Assembly: GCF_009728465.1 (NCBI RefSeq)
Contig: NZ_WOCD01000001.1
Location: 248,001-312,000, forward strand
Reading direction: 5' to 3'
From: Psychrosphaera haliotis
Lineage (GTDB): Bacteria > Pseudomonadota > Gammaproteobacteria > Enterobacterales > Alteromonadaceae
DNA length: 64,000 bases
Shown here: one piece after another, positions 57,325-64,000 of the stretch
How the letters are laid out: the number at the start of each line of letters is the position of its first letter
Numbering within the stretch: position 1 is the stretch's first letter
Notes under the pieces: model-generated
The model's database searches: none
What the model saw: only the letters and a program-made list of their open reading frames with translations
Told to the model about the DNA's origin: nothing
Position numbers and translations under genes: made by a program

Positions 57325-58842
57325 TTGAGCAAATCTATAAACCGTTGTGTTATTTACCCTGAAAAAGGACAAGTGGAATTAGATGATTCTTTAATTGTTC
57401 TTAGACCTAAAACGTTTAAGTTACTGCTACTGTTATCAGAGAAGCCCGGTGAAGTTTTTTCTAAAGCTCAAATTTTAGACAACATATGGTCTGACAAAGT
57501 TGTGGAAGATCAAGCTGTATTCCAATCAATTAATGAAATTAGAAAAGAATTTGGCTCCAATGACATAATTACAACTTACCCTCGCCGAGGCTACGCTTGG
57601 AGTTGTCCAAATACGTCTATTTTAGATTCAAATGAAGTTGAAAAAAAAGCCAAGCCCTTCAGTTTATTTTCTTCAGGTGACCTATTTTATAAGGTTATCT
57701 TTTCAAGCTTGATATTATTAACAATACTAGCTGTTTCAATTTATCTTCAAGCTTCAACTTCAACAAGTGAAAAGCATAAATATACTGAGACCGTGGTAGC
57801 AACTCATGATGCTATTTTAATTTTGCCATTAGAAGTTGAGAATCTCCATGATTCCGAAAAATGGGTTAAATTTGGTGCTATGCAAGGACTAATTAATAAG
57901 CTCATTCCTACAGACAACCTTACTGTTTTTAAACTCGAAGACTCTATTGAAATACTAAATAGACTCAGCATTGAAGAAAAAAAAGATGTTTCAAATATAT
58001 TCAAAAAATCAGGGGCATCAATTGTTTTGAAAACATCCATAAGTGGTGTACCAGGAGACTATAATGTTATTTATTCGTTGTTTACCTCATCCACCGTCGA
58101 AACAAAGACACTTCATGCTAAATCTATAAACACTGCTATCGATACACTAGCTTTAATATTTAACAAAACACTTCTATCCGACCTTAATATCAGCGAGGAG
58201 TTTATGAATAATAAACTCCAAAATGACTTACTAGCAAAAGCAATACAGTTTATGGCAATTGATGATTACCCTTCCGCATCTACTTTTCTTAAAAGTGTCA
58301 TAACAACCGACAAAACAAATATTTATGCTCAATACTTATTAGCTAAAGTTGCAGGTACATTAGGCGACTTGGAACTGGCGCTAAAATCCACAGAAGTTGC
58401 TCTAAACCTAATAAAAGGAGGAGCAGATCCACATTATGAAAATAGGCTTTTATATATATATGGTACGTTACAACTAGGTAAAGGTAACATTGAGTTAGCA
58501 AATCAAACTCTTTTAAAAGCCAAAGACGCATCAGCAGTACAAAAAGATTGGTTGTACTACTCTTATTCTCAATCAATGCTGGGAAAAGTAAACCAATTTA
58601 ACGGCAATTATAATAAAGCAGAATCACTTTTTATTACTGCGCTTCAATATCAAGAAATGTTGGAATGCCCTATGGGAATTGCCCAGAGTCACTTAGATAT
58701 GTCAGAGCTTTATTTAGCTCAACAACAAAAGAACAAAGCCGTTGTGAGCTTTAAAATAGCAGAAGCTCTAATTAATAAGCAAGGGTTGAGAAAAGCAGAG
58801 CCAATTCTTACAGACTTACGAATTAAGATTTCTCAATTTTAG
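57325..58842 (+). CDS. CadC-like membrane regulator with C-terminal TPR domain
   Basis: 505 residues. The N-terminal OmpR-type winged helix (about 8-95: LRPKTFKLLLLLSEKPGEVFSKAQILDNIWSDKVVEDQAVFQSINEIRKEFG...YPRRGYAW) binds DNA. One membrane helix (about 113-135) leads to a periplasmic region with a weak sensor domain and TPR-like helices (about 320-500: HYENRLLYIYGTLQLGKGNIELANQTLLKA). The start is TTG at 57325 with GGAG upstream. It diverges from the amidohydrolase gene and probably controls it. Confidence 0.88.
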   Translation: MSKSINRCVIYPEKGQVELDDSLIVLRPKTFKLLLLLSEKPGEVFSKAQILDNIWSDKVVEDQAVFQSINEIRKEFGSNDIITTYPRRGYAWSCPNTSILDSNEVEKKAKPFSLFSSGDLFYKVIFSSLILLTILAVSIYLQASTSTSEKHKYTETVVATHDAILILPLEVENLHDSEKWVKFGAMQGLINKLIPTDNLTVFKLEDSIEILNRLSIEEKKDVSNIFKKSGASIVLKTSISGVPGDYNVIYSLFTSSTVETKTLHAKSINTAIDTLALIFNKTLLSDLNISEEFMNNKLQNDLLAKAIQFMAIDDYPSASTFLKSVITTDKTNIYAQYLLAKVAGTLGDLELALKSTEVALNLIKGGADPHYENRLLYIYGTLQLGKGNIELANQTLLKAKDASAVQKDWLYYSYSQSMLGKVNQFNGNYNKAESLFITALQYQEMLECPMGIAQSHLDMSELYLAQQQKNKAVVSFKIAEALINKQGLRKAEPILTDLRIKISQF

Positions 58843-58962
58843 GTGCTTTCTATACATTTTTGAATAAAACCTAAGAGTATTTATAAAAAGCGTTAGCCCT
58901 AATCAATAGAGCAAACTATTTCTAACAACACTCCTGTTACATAACAATTTCGGTTTCACTTT

Positions 58963-59056
58963 CAGTTCAGGTTCAGGTTCAGAACCTGATTCCATTTTCA
59001 ACTTCATTTCAATTCCAACTCCAATTCCAATTTCAATTTCAATTTCAATTTCAATT
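58963..59056. repeat. Degenerate hexamer repeat region
   Basis: The 382-base gap 58843-59224 contains three GTTCAG-type units (58963-58981) and then AATTCC/AACTCC variants followed by four perfect AATTTC units (59029-59052). The pattern looks like an old tandem array that has partly decayed. Confidence 0.8.
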
Positions 59057-59088
59057 ATAAAAATAACGTTGAAACTGATTACTTATAA

Positions 59089-59123
59089 TCACCTATTATC
59101 AATATTTTAAATTCACCTATTAT
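59089..59123 (+). promoter_or_regulatory. Repeated TCACCTATTAT sites before the enoyl-CoA hydratase gene
   Basis: TCACCTATTAT at 59089-59099 and 59113-59123, 24 bp apart; ATTATCAATATTTT (59095-59108) between them is identical to a motif at 20053-20066. About 100 bases before the start codon. Confidence 0.4.
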
Positions 59124-59224
59124 GAATTCATCACAGCACGTTACTGTTTTACACAAAGAGATAGGGCTTGAATTCAGTAAAAAAATTTAGCTCTAAAACT
59201 CAAATAAAATAATAGGAAAACACA

Positions 59225-60070
59225 ATGAAATATGAAAATTTCCAAACATTTACAGCAGAAAAAAATGAAGGCATTTTAACAATCACTTTTGATTTCGGGG
59301 CGGTCAATGTACAAGGTCAAGAGATGCTAGCCGACTTAAATAGTCTAGCAATGAGACTTGAACGTGATCGCAATACTAAAGTTGTTGTTTTCCAATCGGC
59401 AAATCCGGAAATATGGGTATGTCACTACGATACTGAACTACTTAAAGACATGTCTACCGTTGCCGTAGCGCGCAATGATGTTCAACTTCTTGACCTACAA
59501 GAAGTCTGTGAACGAATCAGCAAAGTACCTCAAGCCACCATTGCTAAATTAGAAGGCTTTGCTCGTGGCGGCGGTCATGAATTGGCACTCGCTTTGGACA
59601 TGCGCTTTGCTGCTCGCGGTAAATTTAAGTTTATGCAAATGGAAGTTGGAATGGGAATTCTTCCTTGTGGCGGTGGAGCTTCAAGAATGGCCCGTCAAAC
59701 GGGACTTGGCCGTGCTTTAGAGATCATCTTAAGCGCTCGTGATTTTGATGCAGATGAAGCGGAAGCCTACGGCACAATTAACAAAGCACTGGATCCAGAA
59801 GAAATTGGCGAATACGTAGACAAGCTCGCACACCGTATTTCTAAATTTCCAGCAGAATCTATTAATGCCTGTAAACAAGCAGTTTATGAGTCAATTGACA
59901 AACCAATTGACGAAGCGCTCAAAGCTGAAGCGTATTGGCTTTATCAAGCAACAAGCAAAACACCAGCAATAAAACGCTTTACCGCTGCAGATGAACAAGG
60001 CCTAGAGCATGACATTGAGAACCAGCGCAACTGGAATGAACTTGTTATGAAAGTACAGGATATTAACTAG
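59225..60070 (+). CDS. Enoyl-CoA hydratase/isomerase (crotonase) family protein
   Basis: 281 residues. The crotonase fold is clear: oxyanion residues in LEGFARGGGHELALALDMRFAA and GMGILPCGGGASRMARQTGLGRALEIILSARDFDADEAEAYGTIN. The N-terminal oxyanion region is altered (FQSANPEIWVCHYD, no clear Ala-Gly-Ala-Asp), so the reaction may not be classical hydration. No linked fatty-acid genes; it leads an operon with KefF- and KefB/C-like genes, so a role in aldehyde or electrophile metabolism is possible. Confidence 0.85.
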   Translation: MKYENFQTFTAEKNEGILTITFDFGAVNVQGQEMLADLNSLAMRLERDRNTKVVVFQSANPEIWVCHYDTELLKDMSTVAVARNDVQLLDLQEVCERISKVPQATIAKLEGFARGGGHELALALDMRFAARGKFKFMQMEVGMGILPCGGGASRMARQTGLGRALEIILSARDFDADEAEAYGTINKALDPEEIGEYVDKLAHRISKFPAESINACKQAVYESIDKPIDEALKAEAYWLYQATSKTPAIKRFTAADEQGLEHDIENQRNWNELVMKVQDIN

Positions 60071-60101
60071 TCTTAACGTTTATTAACAGGTATCTAAATG
60101 T

Positions 60102-60710
60102 ATGAAAAAAATACTGATTAATTTTGCCCACCCGGCGAAATCACATTCAAATATTAATAAAGCATTAAGAAAAGCTGTTGAAACATTAGAAGGGGTGACC
60201 GTGAATGACCTTTACGCAAATTACCCCGACTTTATGATTGATATTCAACGTGAGCAAGCCCTGTGCGAAGCTCACGACATTATCATTTTTCAACACCCGT
60301 TTTATTGGTATTCAACTCCCGCAATTATGAAAGAGTGGCTAGACTTAGTGCTTGAACATGGTTGGGCTTATGGTTCAGAAGGAAAAGCTTTGGAAAATAA
60401 ACTATTTTTTCAAGTAATTACCACAGGCGGTGATGCTTCTACTTATCAAAAGGATGGCTATAACCAATTTACTATCAATGAATTAACGTCGCCTTATCAA
60501 GCCACCGCTAAATTGTGCAATATGACTTGGCTGCCGCCTTTTACCGTATCTGGTGTCCATCGAGGCTTAGAGCAGGAAAAGGTGCAAAGCCAATCAGAAG
60601 ACTACAGGCGAACCATTATCGCTTTGCGTGATTCGTTGTTTAATATTGAACAAGCTAAACAGCAACCGTTTCTAAATAGCGATATTAATCGCATGATAAG
60701 GACACCGTGA
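60102..60710 (+). CDS. NAD(P)H-dependent flavodoxin-fold oxidoreductase, KefF-like
   Basis: 202 residues. The flavodoxin-fold start [48 protein letters not shown] and the following TTGG fit the KefF/MdaB group of quinone reductases. KefF is the activating subunit of KefC. Here the transporter gene starts one base after this stop codon, so the two form a coupled unit. It probably also reduces quinones. Confidence 0.92.
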   Translation: MKKILINFAHPAKSHSNINKALRKAVETLEGVTVNDLYANYPDFMIDIQREQALCEAHDIIIFQHPFYWYSTPAIMKEWLDLVLEHGWAYGSEGKALENKLFFQVITTGGDASTYQKDGYNQFTINELTSPYQATAKLCNMTWLPPFTVSGVHRGLEQEKVQSQSEDYRRTIIALRDSLFNIEQAKQQPFLNSDINRMIRTP

Positions 60711-60711
60711 C

Positions 60712-62562
60712 ATGGAAACTTTTTTACTTCAGTTCTTTATATTTTTGACTGCTGCTGCAGTATCAGTGCCGATCGCTAAAAAGTTAGGTCTAGGTTCAGT
60801 TCTTGGTTACCTCATTGCGGGTATTGTAATAGGTCCTTTTGGTGCGTCTTTAATACATGATATTGAAGAAATAATGCACTTTACGGAATTCGGTGTAGTC
60901 ATGATGCTGTTTCTGGTGGGGCTAGAGTTAAAGCCATCATTACTGTGGAAGCTAAAAACGCCGATATTAGGCTTTGGTGGCTCACAAGTTTTATTAACAA
61001 GTATTGCTATTTCATTGGTTGCCTACTTTTTTCTACCTTGGCAACAAGCTGTCGCCGTTGGTTTAATATTATCTCTGTCATCAACAGCAATCGTACTACA
61101 AACATTGCAGGAAAAAGGAAAAATGAAAACTGAAGCCGGTCAGTCGGTTTTTTCGGTTTTACTATTCCAAGACTTAGCAGTAATACCAATGTTAGCCGTA
61201 CTACCTCTATTAGCTACGCTAACTATTGCAGGCGGTGGCCATCATGATTCCGTTCTATTTGATATAAGTGTATTGCCTAGCTATCAACAAGTCATAATTA
61301 CAGTTGCCGCTATTGCGACTGTGCTCATTTTTGGAAAGTTTGCTTGTCGCCCTATTTTCCAGATTATCGCTAAAACTGGCGTTCGTGAAATATTTGTCGC
61401 TGCCGCCCTGGCCCTTGTTATTGGTACCTCATTACTCATGATGACCGTTGGATTGTCACCAGCTTTAGGTGCGTTTTTAGCCGGTGTTGTATTAGCCGAC
61501 AGTGAATTCAGACACGAATTAGAAAGTGATATAGAGCCGTTCAAAGGCTTATTGCTAGGAATATTTTTCATATCAATAGGCGCAAGTCTAAATTTCTCAC
61601 TCATCGGTAACAATATCTCATTAATCTTAGGACTGACCGCAGGATTAATCGCTATTAAATGGCTTATATTAGTTTTAGTTGGCACGGTATTTAAAATCAG
61701 CGCCAAAGAGCGTCCGTTATTTGCTATTGCACTTGCACAAGGTGGTGAGTTTGCTTTTGTTTTATTCCAAGTAGCCAAAAGCAGTGGTGTTTTGTCTGTA
61801 GAACTTATTGAGCCGCTTATTTCAGCAGTAGCAATTTCTATGTTTTTAGCGCCTGTCATGTTCGTTCTCCATGAAAAGCTAACACAAAACTCATCCACAG
61901 AAAGCCACGATAAACAAGAGGACACAATAAACAAAGGTGATCATAAAGTAATTATTGCTGGTTTTGGTCGCTTAGGTACGGATATTGGTCGCTTCCTTTT
62001 ATCAGCTGGCATCAAGCCGGTTATCCTTGACCATAACGCGGGCAATGTGAGCGTGTTAAGAAAACTAGGGTTCGAAGTTTATTATGGCGACGCCACTCGT
62101 TTAGATTTATTAGAGTCTGCGGGGGCGTCACATGCTGAGCTATTGATAATTACAATAAGTGATACCAATACAGCCAAGCAACTAGTGGAACTTACTCAAA
62201 AGCATTATCCGCAGTTAAAAGTCGTAATTAATGCCAATAACCGAAGAGCATCATTTGAGTTTATGGATCTAAACCTGACAGAAATTTATCGTGAAACATT
62301 CGGCACCGCGTTAAATATGGGCCAAGCTGCGATGAAACAATTAGGTATCGACCCTTATGAGGCGCACCGCTTGAAACAAATTTTTCAAAAGAAAGATGGC
62401 GAAATGATGCCTGAACTATACAAGCAGCGCAGTGAAGAAGAGAGTTATATTTCACTATATCAAAAGCACCATGAACACTTAGAAGAGTTAATGAAATTAG
62501 ATAATTACGACTGTATTACCGCGCTAGATAAAGCGTGGACAGCGAAGAACCCAGAGTTATAA
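60712..62562 (+). CDS. KefB/KefC-type glutathione-regulated K+ efflux antiporter
   Basis: 616 residues: about twelve to thirteen helices of a CPA2 antiporter (1-390), with the loop [18 protein letters not shown] and [43 protein letters not shown], then a Lys/Asp linker and an RCK/TrkA-N domain (about 410-525: [31 protein letters not shown]). Activation by electrophile-glutathione adducts causes K+ loss and acidification as protection. Start one base after the kefF-like gene. Confidence 0.95.
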   Translation: METFLLQFFIFLTAAAVSVPIAKKLGLGSVLGYLIAGIVIGPFGASLIHDIEEIMHFTEFGVVMMLFLVGLELKPSLLWKLKTPILGFGGSQVLLTSIAISLVAYFFLPWQQAVAVGLILSLSSTAIVLQTLQEKGKMKTEAGQSVFSVLLFQDLAVIPMLAVLPLLATLTIAGGGHHDSVLFDISVLPSYQQVIITVAAIATVLIFGKFACRPIFQIIAKTGVREIFVAAALALVIGTSLLMMTVGLSPALGAFLAGVVLADSEFRHELESDIEPFKGLLLGIFFISIGASLNFSLIGNNISLILGLTAGLIAIKWLILVLVGTVFKISAKERPLFAIALAQGGEFAFVLFQVAKSSGVLSVELIEPLISAVAISMFLAPVMFVLHEKLTQNSSTESHDKQEDTINKGDHKVIIAGFGRLGTDIGRFLLSAGIKPVILDHNAGNVSVLRKLGFEVYYGDATRLDLLESAGASHAELLIITISDTNTAKQLVELTQKHYPQLKVVINANNRRASFEFMDLNLTEIYRETFGTALNMGQAAMKQLGIDPYEAHRLKQIFQKKDGEMMPELYKQRSEEESYISLYQKHHEHLEELMKLDNYDCITALDKAWTAKNPEL

Positions 62563-62597
62563 ATCAATTTATTAAACCGTTATATAAAGGAGTTATT

Positions 62598-62837
62598 ATG
62601 TTAGGCGAAGACCATTCTTTAGTGAACGAATTTCCAGATCACAAAGATAAAATTATAGAGTTAAATAATGCAGATGCAGACTTTGCTGCGGGCGCTAAAC
62701 GTTATCATTCACTCGATTCTGAAATTAGAAATTTAGAGTTGAAGAATGCACCTATCGATGATGAAACGTTTCATCAAATGAAACAGGAACGGGCTCAACT
62801 AAAAGACCGTCTTTATAAAATACTGACAAGTAAATAA
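62598..62837 (+). CDS. YdcH-like DUF465 protein
   Basis: 79 residues, a two-helix coiled coil: LVNEFPDHKDKIIELNNADADFAAGAKRYHSLDSEIRNLE, then a KQERAQLKDRLYKIL end. Typical of DUF465/YdcH; the function is unknown. The ATG at 62598 has a perfect AAAGGAG upstream and is chosen over one 63 bases earlier that overlaps the antiporter gene. It may be cotranscribed with the Kef pair. Confidence 0.93.
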   Translation: MLGEDHSLVNEFPDHKDKIIELNNADADFAAGAKRYHSLDSEIRNLELKNAPIDDETFHQMKQERAQLKDRLYKILTSK

Positions 62838-62902
62838 AGACTGAGTAAACGTCTACTCAGTCTGCCAGCTCTTTAGTAGAGGTAGGTAGACTGAGTCGTT
62901 TT
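62838..62902 (+). terminator. Overlapping hairpins after the DUF465 gene
   Basis: AGACTGAGTA (62838-62847) pairs with TACTCAGTCT (62854-62863), a perfect 10-bp stem. AGACTGAGT recurs at 62888-62896 and can pair with the same central copy; this second form is followed by CGTTTT. It probably marks the end of the operon. Confidence 0.55.
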
Positions 62903-62933
62903 ACAGTTAGAGTTCGCCCTACTCTAGATATTG

Positions 62934-64000
62934 TTAGTGTCCAAATTGAAAACGTATGCCTGCATTGACAGTAAAGCCGTCATTGCGTGACCAGATATTT
63001 GTTGTCCAACGGCCACTTGGATCTTGCTCCGGCAATAACAACGACTCATTATCAGTTTGACGTACATCAAGCAGGTTTTCGGCATTTAAAAAATAACTTA
63101 TTTTACCAATAGTAATTTGGCCTAGTAATCCTAAATGCCAGTACGCCTCACTTTTAACACGATTGGGGTTACCTTCAAGGTGCTGTGTTCCAGTGTAATA
63201 AGCCTCAAAGCCAACCAAATGACTACCGTGCTCTTCCCACATAATTACTGCACCGGCTGAATGCTTGGGAGTCAAAGTTAAAGGAGTTCGACCGGTTCCT
63301 GTTTCATTCAATTTTGAGGCGTCTGTGTATAAATAACTGCCTGTTAGCTTAATGTCTCTCCAGCGGTAACGAAGAAGTAACTCAGCACCGCGAATTTCAC
63401 TTTCACCCATCGCGTTCACGATACGAACTTGTTTATTCGATTGAATATCAACTGGATTAATTACTTCAAGCTCAGTCACATTTTTAACGTTAGAAGCAAA
63501 TAACGTGACACTCGTTTCGACACTGTCAAATATATAACTAATATCAAGTGAAGCCGTGGTTGCTTGCTCTTCTTCAATGTTATCAAAGGCTGCTAACCTA
63601 GATAGCCCAGCATCTTCTATGTCTTCAATAAAAGGCGTTGGTGCATAAAACCCTTGACCATAAGAACCTCGAATTACCCAACTGTCAGGGTTATACAACA
63701 TAGAAATACGAGGACTAAATTGTGTCCCATATTCGTTGTGCCAATCCGTACGTGCACTGACCGACAATGACACATCGTCGCTCGCTTCATAGTCAACTTG
63801 CGAAAATAATCCTGGTACTTTATAGCTATAGTTAAATTCGGAAAACTCTTCTGAATCAAAACTGTCTGTTTGATACGCGACACCAACCAGCCACGCAATA
63901 TCCTCGTTATACCCTGACAAGCTCGTTTCGAGTAAAGAACTTTCATGTGTGTCATTATCTTCTATCAAGCCATACACATGCTCGTGCTCTTGCTGCATAG
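62934..64000 (-). CDS. TonB-dependent receptor, C-terminal part
   Basis: The last 354 or so residues of a minus-strand TonB-dependent receptor whose start lies beyond the right edge; the Met at 63998 is internal. Alternating beta strands (VSARTDWHNEYGTQFSPRISMLYNPDSWVIRGSYGQGFYAPT) and barrel motifs typical of BtuB/FepA-like receptors are seen, with ALLLRYRW-like strands and a C-terminal FQFGH instead of the usual terminal Phe. The plug and TonB box are not in the window. The ligand is unknown. Confidence 0.88.
   Translation of the reverse strand, partial: MQQEHEHVYGLIEDNDTHESSLLETSLSGYNEDIAWLVGVAYQTDSFDSEEFSEFNYSYKVPGLFSQVDYEASDDVSLSVSARTDWHNEYGTQFSPRISMLYNPDSWVIRGSYGQGFYAPTPFIEDIEDAGLSRLAAFDNIEEEQATTASLDISYIFDSVETSVTLFASNVKNVTELEVINPVDIQSNKQVRIVNAMGESEIRGAELLLRYRWRDIKLTGSYLYTDASKLNETGTGRTPLTLTPKHSAGAVIMWEEHGSHLVGFEAYYTGTQHLEGNPNRVKSEAYWHLGLLGQITIGKISYFLNAENLLDVRQTDNESLLLPEQDPSGRWTTNIWSRNDGFTVNAGIRFQFGH

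Overview
The window looks like chromosome from a marine gammaproteobacterium of the order Alteromonadales. This rests on family content and AT-rich composition judged by eye, not on a marker gene. The pointers are two TonB-dependent receptors, a secreted S9 prolyl oligopeptidase, 7TM-DISM diguanylate cyclases, LytTR signalling, an ArsJ arsenic operon, a YbiT-type ABC-F protein and small families such as DUF3297 and DUF465. I see no rRNA, tRNA, CRISPR array, insertion sequence or prophage.

Layout. 1-3.0 kb (minus): the start of a secreted protein, a small membrane protein with a structured leader, an overlapping pair (methanogen output domain protein plus diguanylate cyclase), and a PQ-loop-like membrane protein. 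3.2-5.4 kb: lipoprotein prolyl oligopeptidase. 5.5-12.6 kb: a LytS/LytTR two-component system diverging from an ABC ATPase and a giant ABC-permease/M1-peptidase fusion. Both the kinase and the fusion carry long in-frame microsatellites, and a LytTR-type site lies between them. 12.8-17.7 kb: TonB receptor, PhoD-like phosphatase, dicarboxylate symporter. 17.8-21.2 kb: VOC protein, then a TetR regulator and an AhpD-like protein that share a promoter-embedded operator, then a dehydrogenase. 21.3-23.4 kb: membrane protein plus XRE regulator, then SatD plus DUF3307. 23.4-27.6 kb (minus): NatA/NatB-type transporter, a frameshifted SPFH protein and a secreted protein. 27.7-31.2 kb: periplasmic binding protein, frameshifted DISM cyclase, nitroreductase. 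31.4-37.8 kb: ABC-F ATPase, MFS exporter divergent from a LysR regulator, frameshifted MATE exporter, quinone-oxidoreductase-like dehydrogenase. 38-41.5 kb: arsenic operon (ArsC-ArsR fusion, GAPDH, ArsJ) converging on a YjdM/PhnA protein. 41.6-50.3 kb: serine hydrolase, porin-like protein, frameshifted cyclase, frameshifted PhyH dioxygenase, DUF3297, a sulfur pair (TauE/SafE and persulfide-dioxygenase-like), FrnE-like and OmpA-like proteins. 50.5-55.3 kb: DUF3754, CPBP protease, LysR regulator, intact DISM cyclase. 55.5-58.8 kb: frameshifted amidohydrolase divergent from a CadC-like regulator. 59-62.8 kb: enoyl-CoA hydratase, KefF-like and KefB/C-like proteins, DUF465. The right edge holds the 3' part of a TonB receptor.

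Two window-wide patterns stand out. First, at least six genes are broken by a single +1 or -1 shift, mostly at short T/A runs. One of these, a cyclase N-terminus at 44.8-44.9 kb, becomes visible only when the shift is corrected. Second, short tandem repeats (3-, 6-, 7- and 12-mers) occur both between genes and inside two coding regions. Together they suggest either uncorrected indel errors in the assembly or a lineage with poor slippage repair. Regulatory logic can be read in several places: TetR operators inside -35/-10 spacers, a LytTR site, Pho-box-like sites, and a 14-bp motif shared by two distant promoters.
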